This document shows positions 8,468 to 17,007 of a stretch of 47,203 nt of DNA, in pieces. The notes under the pieces are model-generated. The model ran no database searches. It was not told the DNA's origin and saw only the letters and a list, made by a program, of their open reading frames with translations. Positions within the stretch are counted from its first letter, which is position 1, and each line of letters starts with the position of its first letter. Origin of the DNA: CAYWBI01 sp964456445 (lineage in GTDB: Bacteria; Calditrichota; Calditrichia; Calditrichales; J004); the NCBI GenBank assembly GCA_964456445.1, contig CAYWBI010000012.1, forward strand, positions 1 to 47,203, written 5' to 3'. Both the position numbers and the translations under genes were made by a program.

Positions 8468-9034
8468 ATGAACGACAAAATCGTATCATCAGAAAAGGAG
8501 CGTCTTATCCTTGTGGATGACGCAGATAATATTTTAGGATATGAAACAAAAGGCGCCTGTCATGATGGAGACGGTATCTTGCACCGTGCTTTTTCATTGT
8601 TTATTTTTAACCCTAAAGGCGATCTGCTTCTGCAACAACGTGCAGCAAGTAAAAGGCTGTGGCCGTTGATCTGGTCCAACAGTTGTTGCAGCCACCCACG
8701 TGAAGGTGAAAGTTACAGCTTTTCAATCAAACGCCGTTTACGGGAAGAGCTGGGGTTGGATACATCTCTAAAGTTTCTTTACAGATTTCAATATCAGGTG
8801 AGATATGGCGAAGCAGGGTCGGAAAACGAGCTTTGTTCGGTATATATTGGTTGTACTGCCGCTATGCCCGTTGTTAACAAGACCGAAATCGCCGATTCGA
8901 AATATATCTCTATTCCGGTTTTAGAGCGAGAAATGAAGCAGGCCCCGGAAAAATTTTCACCCTGGTTTAAAATGGAATGGAATGAAATCCGTTCACATTA
9001 TATGGATGACGTAAAGGCTTGTCAGAAAAAATGA
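8468..9034 (+). CDS. idi: Isopentenyl-diphosphate delta-isomerase, type 1
   Basis: Nudix-fold isomerase interconverting isopentenyl and dimethylallyl diphosphate, completing the mevalonate route to prenyl precursors. The catalytic Cys lies in SNSCCSHPREGE and the catalytic Glu in GSENELCSVYIG. The Nudix-like helix appears as RRLREELGLD. At 188 residues it has the expected type 1 length and needs a divalent metal but no flavin. It overlaps the next gene by four bases (ATGA, 9031-9034). Confidence 0.95.
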   Translation: MNDKIVSSEKERLILVDDADNILGYETKGACHDGDGILHRAFSLFIFNPKGDLLLQQRAASKRLWPLIWSNSCCSHPREGESYSFSIKRRLREELGLDTSLKFLYRFQYQVRYGEAGSENELCSVYIGCTAAMPVVNKTEIADSKYISIPVLEREMKQAPEKFSPWFKMEWNEIRSHYMDDVKACQKK

Positions 9035-9462
9035 TAGAACATCCACAGATTATCCATTTCCCTATTGCCTTGTTGTTAAGCGCATTATTAAGTGAACTTT
9101 TAACATATCTCGGCCACAGGGATTTTTGGGACAGGGTTACTATCTTCCTTTTGGGGCTTGGCGTTGTTTCCGCTATAATCGCCGTCATAACTGGAAATTT
9201 CGCCGCGGAAGCGGTGAAGCAAGGGGCAGGCATTGTCCATCTGGTTGCTCAACACCGCCAGGCAGGTTTGTGGGTTTTGGGACTGTTTAGTTTTGTTTTT
9301 ATAGCGAAGGGGTTGTTCATGTATTTTAAAGTCAGCCCGGTGCAAGTCCGGTTGCTCATAACGTTATTTATGCTTCTCGGTGCCTTGCAGATATACCAGG
9401 CGGGGCATTTTGGCGGGAAGTTGGTTTACCGCCATGGGGTTGGCGTACAACAACAAAAATAA
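9031..9462 (+). CDS. DUF2231 family membrane protein
   Basis: A 143-residue inner-membrane protein with four predicted transmembrane segments. The N-terminal HPQIIHFPIALLLSAL is the signature of the DUF2231 family, whose function is not established; the paired histidines suggest heme or metal binding, which is an inference. An upstream TTG at 9019 is in frame, but the ATG at 9031 is preferred because it overlaps the idi stop as ATGA. Further His residues occur in GIVHLVAQHRQ and YQAGHFGGKLVYRHGV. Confidence 0.8.
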   Translation: MIEHPQIIHFPIALLLSALLSELLTYLGHRDFWDRVTIFLLGLGVVSAIIAVITGNFAAEAVKQGAGIVHLVAQHRQAGLWVLGLFSFVFIAKGLFMYFKVSPVQVRLLITLFMLLGALQIYQAGHFGGKLVYRHGVGVQQQK

Positions 9463-9535
9463 AAGTGTACCGTTAAAATCAGATTAATAGTATGTTTCAA
9501 TAGAGAATACCTTCGGTATAATTTTACCGGGGCTT

Positions 9536-9567
9536 GGATTAAAGACCTGAGGGGGTAGATTTAATCC
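9536..9567 (+). promoter_or_regulatory. Inverted repeat upstream of the AP2 gene
   Basis: GGATTAAA (9536-9543) and TTTAATCC (9560-9567) are perfect inverted copies separated by 16 bases, 50 bp before the AP2-domain gene start. A loose promoter-like pair (TTGGAT, 16 bp, TAGATT) overlaps it. It could be an operator, perhaps for the neighbouring DNA-binding protein, or an RNA hairpin. Confidence 0.4.
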
Positions 9568-9616
9568 ATGGTATAAATCTAAATGCCTGTAATTTTATAA
9601 TAAAGGAGGGGAGGGC

Positions 9617-10108
9617 ATGAAGAAGAAAGACAACAAATTAAAAGGCATCAGTCGCATTGATTCAAAATCCACACATGGATGGTATGTGCGTATTTACGGC
9701 ATTAAAAGTGTTTTTACCTGCAAATTATTTAGCGATCGTCTTTATGGCGGTAAAAAAGTAGCCTTAAAAAATGCCATAGTTTACCGTGATCATAATCAAA
9801 TGGTTGCAGACCTTCAGATACAACGGGTGGGGCAGGGGACCCGTGGGCGCACGGAACCAATGAAACATAATAAATCGGGTGTGGCCGGCGTTCATAAATC
9901 TGTAAATCGTAAGAAAAACGGCTATGTCTATTACTACTACCGAACAACCTGGTTTGAAAATGGGAAATCCCGTTCAAAAGAGTTTATAATAAACAAGAAC
10001 CGCCCGGAAGAAGTTGCCTTTCAGATGGCTGTTGCGTTGCGCAAAGAAAAGGAGCGGGCCGTGTATCACATCGATGATCCAGGGACAGATAAAACAAAGG
10101 AAAAGTAA
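9617..10108 (+). CDS. Protein with two AP2-like DNA-binding domains
   Basis: A 163-residue basic protein containing two AP2-type beta-beta-beta-alpha units, at about residues 7-57 and 83-145. Each begins with the pattern (S/K)G(I/V)..(I/V) followed by W/Y-rich strands (GWYVRIYG in the first, GYVYYYYRTTWFENG in the second) and a helix rich in Ala and Arg/Lys. In bacteria AP2 domains occur mostly in mobile-element proteins and homing endonucleases, but here no nuclease motif is present, so a stand-alone DNA-binding role is inferred. A strong AAAGGAGGGGAGGG ribosome site precedes the ATG. It is the last gene on this strand before a convergent gene. Confidence 0.75.
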   Translation: MKKKDNKLKGISRIDSKSTHGWYVRIYGIKSVFTCKLFSDRLYGGKKVALKNAIVYRDHNQMVADLQIQRVGQGTRGRTEPMKHNKSGVAGVHKSVNRKKNGYVYYYYRTTWFENGKSRSKEFIINKNRPEEVAFQMAVALRKEKERAVYHIDDPGTDKTKEK

Positions 10109-10110
10109 TC

Positions 10111-10149
10111 TTTTTTATAAAAACAAGCCCGGTACAGGATGCCGGGCTT
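10111..10149 (-). terminator. Terminator of the NagB-like/PIG-L gene
   Basis: AAGCCCGG (10125-10132) and CCGGGCTT (10142-10149) form an eight-pair stem with a nine-base loop. Read on the minus strand the stem is followed by GTTTTTAT, so it terminates the minus-strand gene; on the plus strand no T-run follows, although it may still slow transcription of the AP2 gene. Confidence 0.8.
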
Positions 10150-10186
10150 GCTGGTATCGCGGTAGATATAATGCTACCGCGCCCCT

Positions 10187-12556
10187 CTACTTGATATTTT
10201 CAGTCGATTTGCGCAACTCCCGTGAGCGGCTGTAAAATTCATCCAAATCCATTATTTTTAAAAAAACAAACCCACGGGTAGAGCGGATGCGTGAATCGCT
10301 GTTTTGGTAAAAGTATGCCCGGCCAAGCAGGCGTTTCATGGCCTGGTATTGTTCTACCTGAATTTTTTGAGCCAATCCGCTAAAGGGACCGTCAAATTCA
10401 TAACTTGGGAAGGACGCTTCGCGTTGCGAACCAAAAGAACTCAGGAAAGCATCGTTCAGGATGGCCCGTGTATTATGTGTGACCGGCACAAAAATATTGG
10501 CCTCGCTGGGGTGGAAGCGGTACCAGACATTGCGGTAGCCCCAAATCTTTATATCCTTTCGCCCGCTTTCGTCCACATAGCGTCTTAAGGCTTCGGTAAC
10601 CGCTTGCAAAACCTTGTAATGTGTGTCCGGGCCGCTGCCTTCCGGATCAAAGGCCACGGTAATGATATCCGGTTTTGTCCGGCGCAAGGTTTCCAGGATA
10701 GGCATCACGTCCCGGTCAACCGTGGGTTCTTCGGTAAATATATCGCCTTTATAAAAACCAAGCCTGGAATGGATAACGGATTGTGAGTTAAATCCAAAAT
10801 ACCCCCAGAGAATATCCGCTTCCCATTCACGCGTCATGCCCTTTAACTGCTGAATATAGGGGATGTCCTTCTTGCCGGGATATTGTGTTGTAAAATAATT
10901 GACAAGTTCGGATATACGGAACTCGAGATTGCTAAAAGAGTCCTCCTCAAATATTTCCACAAGATTACGTAATAAACGCCGGGCGCATCCTTCGCGCATG
11001 GCAAATTCATTATTTGCGGCCACGCCATCGAGATACTGATAGATATCCCGGTCACGGAATTCCGCCTTAGATGGATCAAGATAGCCATCGGAAAGCAGTT
11101 GTTGAAAATCGTCTGTTTTTAAGAAGGTATTTGCGTTCTGAATTTCTTTTAACATGAAATTATTGGTTACTGCATTGAACCCACTGGTCAGATAGTTGAA
11201 ATGATGTGTGTTGCTTCCTTCGCGCATCAAACGTACGAGATAGGGCAGATAACCCAGCATAATATCGTCATGATGCGGCGCCGTATGTAAAAAGGTTTTG
11301 TTTTTCGGGATGATCATTGCATCGTTTATACGTTTTATATAGCGTGTCTCCAGATCGGGACAAATTTTGCCAGGATCAACCTTATTATTGTTCAACAAAA
11401 GTTTACTGGATCGTATCGATGAAAAATCCGTTTTGCTCAGGTCCGTGAGTTTTTTGTTTTTAAACAATGCCAAATCCGTTACAATGCGGTCGCTCTCTTC
11501 TTCGTTGATGATTTTCATTTGTTTTACATAATGATAACGCCGTTCGTTAAGAAGTTTACCGGCGCCACGGGTTATGTAAAATGCCGAATTTTTCAATTCC
11601 TGTAGAACCGAGGCAGGTACAAGATTGGAAGCTTCCGATTGAATGGCTGACCTCACCACTTTTGCCTTGGCCTCGCCTGCGGCAATGATAATTGCTGTTG
11701 CCTGTGGGTTGTAGGTTATGGTTTGCAGACCAATTGTTATAACCAGGCGGTTGCGCGATACTTCGATACCACCCAGGTCCGAAGCGGCCGCCGCCTGAGT
11801 TTCATAGTTGGTCGGCGTAAGACGCGTGGTACTATGGTGATCCGAACCGCGGACGTTAAAACCGATATGGCCATCGGGGCCGATGCCCCCCAGGAAAAAA
11901 CCAATACCACCAAAAGAGCGAATCCGTTTTTCATAATCGCTACAGAATTGATCGATGGCCTCGAGTACGTTTTTTTGTTTTTCTTCCAATACAGATTTTG
12001 CATGACGGATACGTAAAGATAAATCTACCTTATGGTCCGGCCATATATCGATAAGACGTTGACCATCTTTTAACCCAATTATATTGGGGTTGATCAACAT
12101 TGCTTTTTTAGGGTCCAGGCCAAAACCCCGGATATAAAATTTGTTTACATAATAAAAAAAACTATTGTGCTGGGTTGAACTTATCGGATAAAACTCATCA
12201 ATTTGAACAAAATGGAAACTCTCCATCTTTGGTCTTTTTGCCGGATCGACCTGATAGGATTCCAATAGTTTTTTTGTTGCAGTGGAACCCCAGTTTTGCA
12301 AGATATGGTTTACCCAATGGATAAAATGTTCCGGTGTTTTACCTGTGGGCAGGGCAATTGTACTCCCTTCGTTATTCTGGCACCATTCAATAAAGCGCAG
12401 TGCCGTTAACTTGCCCAAAAGAGGAAAGTTTTCCACGATGATCGTTTTTGTTTTCTCAACGGGTGGATAGATGGCTTGCATGCCGCTTGCAGAAACCGCT
12501 GTTTGTTCAACAAGTGAACTAACCGGGTATTTTTTTTTCATGATCCGATTTTCCAT
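10187..12556 (-). CDS. NagB-like glucosamine-6-P deaminase / PIG-L fusion
   Basis: A 789-residue protein. The N-terminal 380 residues are of the glucosamine-6-phosphate deaminase (NagB) fold: phosphate loop ALPTGKTPEHF, general base Asp120 in QIDEFYP, and GPDGHIGFN with Asp228 and His230. The C-terminal half starts near residue 428 with HTAPHHDDIMLG, the metal motif of PIG-L/LmbE deacetylases, and has a later SGPDTHYK. The same two-domain layout is known from Bacteroidetes NagB proteins of about 650 residues. One key change: the Glu expected after GFN (GFNEP in NagB) is Val235, so deaminase activity may be lost or altered. The first of two possible ATGs (12556, 12541) was kept; neither has a strong ribosome site. 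Confidence 0.8.
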   Translation of the reverse strand: MENRIMKKKYPVSSLVEQTAVSASGMQAIYPPVEKTKTIIVENFPLLGKLTALRFIEWCQNNEGSTIALPTGKTPEHFIHWVNHILQNWGSTATKKLLESYQVDPAKRPKMESFHFVQIDEFYPISSTQHNSFFYYVNKFYIRGFGLDPKKAMLINPNIIGLKDGQRLIDIWPDHKVDLSLRIRHAKSVLEEKQKNVLEAIDQFCSDYEKRIRSFGGIGFFLGGIGPDGHIGFNVRGSDHHSTTRLTPTNYETQAAAASDLGGIEVSRNRLVITIGLQTITYNPQATAIIIAAGEAKAKVVRSAIQSEASNLVPASVLQELKNSAFYITRGAGKLLNERRYHYVKQMKIINEEESDRIVTDLALFKNKKLTDLSKTDFSSIRSSKLLLNNNKVDPGKICPDLETRYIKRINDAMIIPKNKTFLHTAPHHDDIMLGYLPYLVRLMREGSNTHHFNYLTSGFNAVTNNFMLKEIQNANTFLKTDDFQQLLSDGYLDPSKAEFRDRDIYQYLDGVAANNEFAMREGCARRLLRNLVEIFEEDSFSNLEFRISELVNYFTTQYPGKKDIPYIQQLKGMTREWEADILWGYFGFNSQSVIHSRLGFYKGDIFTEEPTVDRDVMPILETLRRTKPDIITVAFDPEGSGPDTHYKVLQAVTEALRRYVDESGRKDIKIWGYRNVWYRFHPSEANIFVPVTHNTRAILNDAFLSSFGSQREASFPSYEFDGPFSGLAQKIQVEQYQAMKRLLGRAYFYQNSDSRIRSTRGFVFLKIMDLDEFYSRSRELRKSTENIK

Positions 12557-13125
12557 ATCTAATTAAAATTGGAATAATTTAAGAAATTATTTTTTATGAC
12601 CAAAAAGAAATTTTAAACATGGGTTTTTATGGAAATTTTTAAAACTTGTTGGTTTATCGTGTACCGTCCATCCATGCTGTTTTTGTTTTAATACGGGCCG
12701 GAGATAAAAAACAATAGTGAAGCGTACTTGCCCTGGAACCATAAAAATTTTGCCTTCCCCGCGCTTATATGCCAAAGAACGAAATAAAAAATAATTTGAA
12801 TGAAATGAAAAGATGTTTAAATTAAGCTTTGTAAATACATAAACCAATGACCTGAATATTTAAAAATATTTACCCAATCGGATGTCCCCAAGCTTGGTAA
12901 TTGTTTAAGTTACCGATTTTAAATGTTATACCGCTCTACACCGTTTGGAAAGCAAAATGGAAAAATGCACTCAAAATATATGTTAGTTTGTTCAGAATGC
13001 TGGATGAAAATGTGATATTGAGCAAGTTTTGCTTGCATTTATTCGTTCAAGTTCAGATATTCTAAACTCGTCAAATGAGCTTTTCACTTTCTTAAAACTC
13101 AAACCACAAACAGGAGGTCAAATCA
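12557..13125. other. 569-bp intergenic region before HU
   Basis: This AT-rich stretch separates two divergent genes and should hold both promoters. An 86-codon frame on the minus strand (12587-12847) has no recognisable features and is not called. Small inverted repeats are visible: GGTAA/TTACC at 12896-12914 and GCAAG/CTTGC near 13022-13036. A poor sigma70-like pair (TTGCAT, 19 bp, TATTCT) precedes the HU gene. Nothing else was seen. Confidence 0.5.
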
Positions 13126-13398
13126 ATGACTAAACAAGAACTCGTTTCTAAGATGGCCGAAGATGCCAATATTTCCAAAAAAGCCGCTGAAGAAGCCCTC
13201 GCTTCTTTTATCGGTTCCGTAAAATCTTCTTTAAAAGCTGGCGATAGCGTTAGCCTCATCGGTTTTGGCACTTTTAATGTATCACACCGCGCTGCCCGTA
13301 CGGGTCGTAATCCTCAAACCGGGGCAGCACTTCAGATCGCTGCCCGTAATGTCCCAACTTTTAAAGCAGGTAAAGGTTTAAAAGACGCTGTTGCATAA
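13126..13398 (+). CDS. hup: HU/IHF family DNA-binding protein
   Basis: A 90-residue histone-like protein that binds and bends DNA as a dimer. The family signature is complete: the helical N-terminus MTKQELVSKMAEDA, the GFGTF turn, the beta-arm with RTGRNPQTG, and the closing VPTFKAGKGLKDAV. The Pro in RNP is the residue that inserts between base pairs. A strong AGGAGG lies about eight bases before the ATG and a terminator follows the stop, so it is a single-gene transcript. HU versus IHF identity cannot be decided from the sequence, but stand-alone genes of this kind are usually HU. Confidence 0.95.
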   Translation: MTKQELVSKMAEDANISKKAAEEALASFIGSVKSSLKAGDSVSLIGFGTFNVSHRAARTGRNPQTGAALQIAARNVPTFKAGKGLKDAVA

Positions 13399-13414
13399 AT
13401 AATCGTTTCAATTT

Positions 13415-13445
13415 AAGCGGGAGGGGTTTCCTTTCCGCTTTTTTT
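13415..13445 (+). terminator. Terminator after HU
   Basis: AAGCGG (13415-13420) pairs with CCGCTT (13435-13440), with additional imperfect pairing inside, and a run of seven T follows (13439-13445). Confidence 0.85.
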
Positions 13446-13488
13446 GTTTATAGACTTTTTCTTCTTTGTTGATTTACGGCAGGGTAAT

Positions 13489-15006
13489 ATGCAGTTCAAA
13501 AAAGTTATTCATTATGGTTATGAGAAATTAATTTATAATACGGTTTTTTCCCTCGGATTTTTTATATTTTTATTTAGCTGCAATCCACATCTTCAGGCGC
13601 CAACTGTTGAACAAACGCCGCAAGAAAATCTTGTTAATAAAATAAATATACTTATTGATGATCCCAACGTGGCTGCCGCGCATATCGGCGTTTATATCGA
13701 AGCGCTTAAAGACCGGTCTTTAGTTTACCAGCATGAGGCCGCTAAACTTTTTATCCCCGCATCAAATTTAAAATTATACACCACGGCTTGTGCCTTGGAG
13801 TTACTCGGTCCCGACTATCGTTTTCGGACCGAATTTTATATAAAGGGTATTGTAAAAGACAGTGTCCTAAATGGTGATTTGATTGTGCGCGGGATGGGGG
13901 ACCCTTCCATTTCCGGGCGTTATCGGGACGGGGACAAGCAGGCATATTTTAAAGATTGGGCAGATTCACTTCGTCATTATGGGATTAATCAGATTGACGG
14001 GCACATCATTGCCGATGATGGTTTTTTTAGTGACAACGTTCTGGCGGAAGGATGGAACTGGGATGACGAGCCATTTTGGTATTCTGCACAGATTTCCGCC
14101 TTAAGCTATAATGATAACTGTATTGATGTAACAATTGCGCCGGGGATGCATGCCGGGGATTCTTTGCTTATTGTTGCCGGTCCGCTTGCAAAATATGTTG
14201 GTACAGAAATAATCGCCCTAAGCTGTGCGGCGGATTCTCAATCATCATTAAAACTCAGCCGTAAACGCGGAAGGAACGCGCTTATTGTAAAAGGGCGGTA
14301 TCCCATTGGGTCTGCTGAATATAGGGAATCGATTACCATCGAAAATCCGCCCTTATGGTTTGCCGAAAACATGCAGCACTCATTTATGATTTCGGGGATA
14401 ATAGTTGGTCATGCGCCTGCAGTCCGGAAAAATGCATTCCGCCAGGCTGGTGCAAAACTATTGTTTTCGCATCATTCCTTGCCGCTTTCCGATCTTATAA
14501 TAACCTTGAACAAAAAAAGTCATAATTTTTATGCCGATCAGCTTTTTAAGACCCTGGGCGCCGAAATAATCAACGATGGTTCCTGGAATGGGGGCATGCG
14601 GGTTGTGCGCGGCTGGCTGGACAAAATTGGGGTTGCCCCGGCCTATACGGACTTTATAGACGGTTCCGGTCTTTCCCGTAAAGATCTGGTTGCACCATTG
14701 GCTACGGCAGCGGTTTTGCGCAAACTGTATTATAGTAAAAATTTCCCCTTTTATTATAAGTCACTGCCTATTGGCGGTGTGGACGGTACATTGAAGGACC
14801 GCCTTAAAAATACATCTGCGGCTGGGGTTGTGCATGCGAAAACGGGTTATATGGGGCATGTTAGAAGTCTTTCCGGTTATACGCATGATAAGGCCGGTAA
14901 CGATTATATCTTTGTTATCATGGTTAATAATTATCTTGTCCCCACCTCTTTTGTCAACGATTTGCAGGATCAGATCGTACTTTTGCTCACTACTTATATG
15001 CCATGA
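13489..15006 (+). CDS. dacB: D-Ala-D-Ala carboxypeptidase/endopeptidase, PBP4 type
   Basis: A 505-residue peptidase of the S13 (PBP4/DacB) family that trims or cleaves peptidoglycan cross-links in the periplasm. All three penicillin-binding motifs are present: SxxK as PASNLK (Ser92, Lys95), SxN as KSHNFYAD (Ser344) and KTG as HAKTGYMG (Lys451). The long gap between the first two motifs holds the extra domains typical of this family. The frame opens at 13444, inside the HU terminator; the ATG at 13489 is chosen instead, after CAGGGTAAT. The N-terminus carries a hydrophobic segment ending in FLFSC, so it may be a lipoprotein anchored at Cys. Confidence 0.9.
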   Translation: MQFKKVIHYGYEKLIYNTVFSLGFFIFLFSCNPHLQAPTVEQTPQENLVNKINILIDDPNVAAAHIGVYIEALKDRSLVYQHEAAKLFIPASNLKLYTTACALELLGPDYRFRTEFYIKGIVKDSVLNGDLIVRGMGDPSISGRYRDGDKQAYFKDWADSLRHYGINQIDGHIIADDGFFSDNVLAEGWNWDDEPFWYSAQISALSYNDNCIDVTIAPGMHAGDSLLIVAGPLAKYVGTEIIALSCAADSQSSLKLSRKRGRNALIVKGRYPIGSAEYRESITIENPPLWFAENMQHSFMISGIIVGHAPAVRKNAFRQAGAKLLFSHHSLPLSDLIITLNKKSHNFYADQLFKTLGAEIINDGSWNGGMRVVRGWLDKIGVAPAYTDFIDGSGLSRKDLVAPLATAAVLRKLYYSKNFPFYYKSLPIGGVDGTLKDRLKNTSAAGVVHAKTGYMGHVRSLSGYTHDKAGNDYIFVIMVNNYLVPTSFVNDLQDQIVLLLTTYMP

Positions 15007-15186
15007 ACCCTTCTGATAAATTTGTTGTTTATGTCATGAAGGTGGCGGACAGGTTGGTGTGGATATTTACAAGGCAAACCATTTGCAGAATGTTTTTTAT
15101 ATAAAGTTCAAAGCAGGCTAAGCGCAATAAAATGCTTTACCGTTTGCCCTTCCGGGGTAAAATCAGGAGTAAGGAAGAAACATATT

Positions 15187-16227
15187 GTGCCAAAATCCCC
15201 ATCGGAATTAAACAGTAAAAATCTTCAGGTCCGGTTGACGGCTATCTGGGCTTTAAGCGAATCTGCCCTGGGAGGCGTATTGCATGCGCTGCGTCTGCCT
15301 TTCACGGGGTTGATTGTCGGCGGTCTTGCCGTAGTGGTTATTGTATTGATGTCCAGGGAGGGCGGCGACCGAAAAGGCCTTATTGCATCCACAATAGTTG
15401 TTTTGGTGATCAAGGCCATTGTGAGCCCGCATTCTCCGCCCACTGCATATATCGCCATCGGCTTCCAAAGTAGTTTGGGCTTTTTACTGTTTCCTTATTT
15501 TAAGAACTCAAATTTTGTGATGTTGATTTTCTCTTTGATCGCCGTTGTTGAATCCGGTTTACAGAAATTAATTGTATTGACTGTATTGTTTGGCGAAAAC
15601 CTGTGGAGTTCAATTGATATCATGGCGCGTCTTTTGGCCCGGCAATTTCATATAAATATTCTGGCCGAAAATGATATTTCGCTCAGTCGCCTAATTATCT
15701 TATTCTATCTTGGCATTCACCTGATCAGTGGGTTTGTATTGGCGATATGGCTCCGGTCATTTTCAGGGTATGTAAAGAATTATATGGGCAGCGAGGTGGT
15801 TATACTGTCGCCCGGAATAATTAAATCCGCTAATAATATGCAAAAGACGACACGAAAGAAAAAACCGCGCCTTTCCTACTTAATTTATCCGGTGGCCCTT
15901 GTGTTTGTTGTTCTTTCTTATTTTTTCCCGGAACTGGATAATGGCGTTGGCGGCAGGGCGCTTGTAATGCTTGTGCGTTCATTTGTCATATTGACCATTT
16001 GGTATAAGTTTTTGGCACGATATGTTCAACGGGCGATACTCTCATTTATAGACCGGAAAAAGAATAAATACCAAACCGATATCAGCGATGCTTTGGCAAT
16101 CCTGCCCTTCTTAAAAAGTATTGTCCAGGCGCAATGGCAAAAATACCGGAAAGATAAGCAGATGTCCCTTAAAATATTTATTGAACAGACCTTATTATTG
16201 TTATTGCTGTTGCCGATGCAGAAATGA
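15187..16227 (+). CDS. Unknown polytopic membrane protein
   Basis: A 346-residue inner-membrane protein that I cannot assign. About eight hydrophobic segments are visible: near residues 27-55, 63-82, 90-105, 108-135, 165-190, 225-245, 255-275 and 335-345, with basic loops between. The N-terminal third has conserved-looking patterns (ALGGVLHALRLPFTG and SPPTAYIAIGFQSSLG) that recall substrate-binding components of small-molecule uptake systems, but this is only an impression. It starts at GTG with AAGGAAG about nine bases upstream. The C-terminus ends in a short Leu-rich stretch. It lies alone between the PBP4 and DoxX genes. Confidence 0.6.
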   Translation: MPKSPSELNSKNLQVRLTAIWALSESALGGVLHALRLPFTGLIVGGLAVVVIVLMSREGGDRKGLIASTIVVLVIKAIVSPHSPPTAYIAIGFQSSLGFLLFPYFKNSNFVMLIFSLIAVVESGLQKLIVLTVLFGENLWSSIDIMARLLARQFHINILAENDISLSRLIILFYLGIHLISGFVLAIWLRSFSGYVKNYMGSEVVILSPGIIKSANNMQKTTRKKKPRLSYLIYPVALVFVVLSYFFPELDNGVGGRALVMLVRSFVILTIWYKFLARYVQRAILSFIDRKKNKYQTDISDALAILPFLKSIVQAQWQKYRKDKQMSLKIFIEQTLLLLLLLPMQK

Positions 16228-16263
16228 AGGCCAACACCCATTTTCAGTTGTAACCGATCCTCG

Positions 16264-16277
16264 ACCTTGTACAAGGT
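16264..16277. promoter_or_regulatory. 14-bp perfect palindrome upstream of the DoxX gene
   Basis: ACCTTGTACAAGGT is its own reverse complement and lies 120 bp before the DoxX-family start codon. Such a symmetric site fits binding by a dimeric regulator; no regulator gene is adjacent. Confidence 0.4.
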
Positions 16278-16397
16278 GTGAGAAAGACGTGATAAAAAAG
16301 TTGATAAGTTTTCCATATTGGTGATAAATCGTTATTGCCCTTGCTGTATGTTTAGCTCGATTTTACTGCAAACAAAACCCACATAAATGGAGGTCAC

Positions 16398-16952
16398 ATG
16401 ATAGAACTATATAATCGTTTTCTAAACGGAGCCAAGATGCTTGAAGATATCCCGCTCCTTATGTTCCGCTTTATCCTGGCGTATGTATTTATGCAAACCG
16501 GATTGTTAAAGCTGAACGATATTGGCGCTATCGCCATGTGGTTCGATAGCATGGGCATGCCCCTGCCAACGCTCAATGCCTATATGGCAACGGCAACTGA
16601 GGTAATTGGTTTTGTTCTGTTGTTTCTTGGATTAGGTACACGGATTATTTCCATCCCATTGCTTATTGTTATGATTGTGGCAATTCTAACCGTACATCTT
16701 GATCATGGCTGGTTGGCCATTGCCAGTGACAGCACCCCCGCTGTAGCCGAAAGACTTGAGGCCGCGAGAGGCATACTTAAAGAATATGGTAATTATGAAT
16801 GGCTAACGGGATCGGGCAGTTTTGTAATCCTGAATAATGGCGTTGAATTTCCTGTAATATATATCGGTATGTTATTGGCGTTGATTTCTTTTGGGCCGGG
16901 CCGCATCAGCGTGGATTTTATCGTTGAGCGGATGATGACCAAAAAGAAGTAA
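16398..16952 (+). CDS. DoxX family membrane protein
   Basis: A 184-residue integral membrane protein of the DoxX/DoxD-like family, named after a subunit of an archaeal thiosulfate:quinone oxidoreductase; most bacterial members have no proven role, though several are linked to oxidative stress. Four transmembrane helices are visible, with the usual FRFILAYVFMQTGLLKL first helix containing the Lys typical of the family, and the ATATEVIGFVLLFLGLGTR second helix. Between helices 3 and 4 is a roughly 50-residue loop (DSTPAVAERLEAARG) larger than in short DoxX proteins. A good TGGAGG ribosome site precedes the ATG and a strong terminator follows. Confidence 0.85.
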   Translation: MIELYNRFLNGAKMLEDIPLLMFRFILAYVFMQTGLLKLNDIGAIAMWFDSMGMPLPTLNAYMATATEVIGFVLLFLGLGTRIISIPLLIVMIVAILTVHLDHGWLAIASDSTPAVAERLEAARGILKEYGNYEWLTGSGSFVILNNGVEFPVIYIGMLLALISFGPGRISVDFIVERMMTKKK

Positions 16953-16969
16953 CATGTTTTTCCCAATTA

Positions 16970-17007
16970 AAAAATGGCGTATGGTTGATCCGTACGCCAT
17001 TTTTTTT
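16970..17007 (+). terminator. Strong terminator after the DoxX gene
   Basis: AAAAATGGCGTA pairs with TACGCCATTTTT across a short loop, and T's continue to 17007. The flanking A-run and T-run make it likely to work in both directions. Confidence 0.92.

Noticed and set aside
12587..12847. 86-codon minus-strand frame upstream of the NagB-like gene
   Set aside because: No recognisable domain and no ribosome site; AT-rich intergenic DNA gives such frames by chance.
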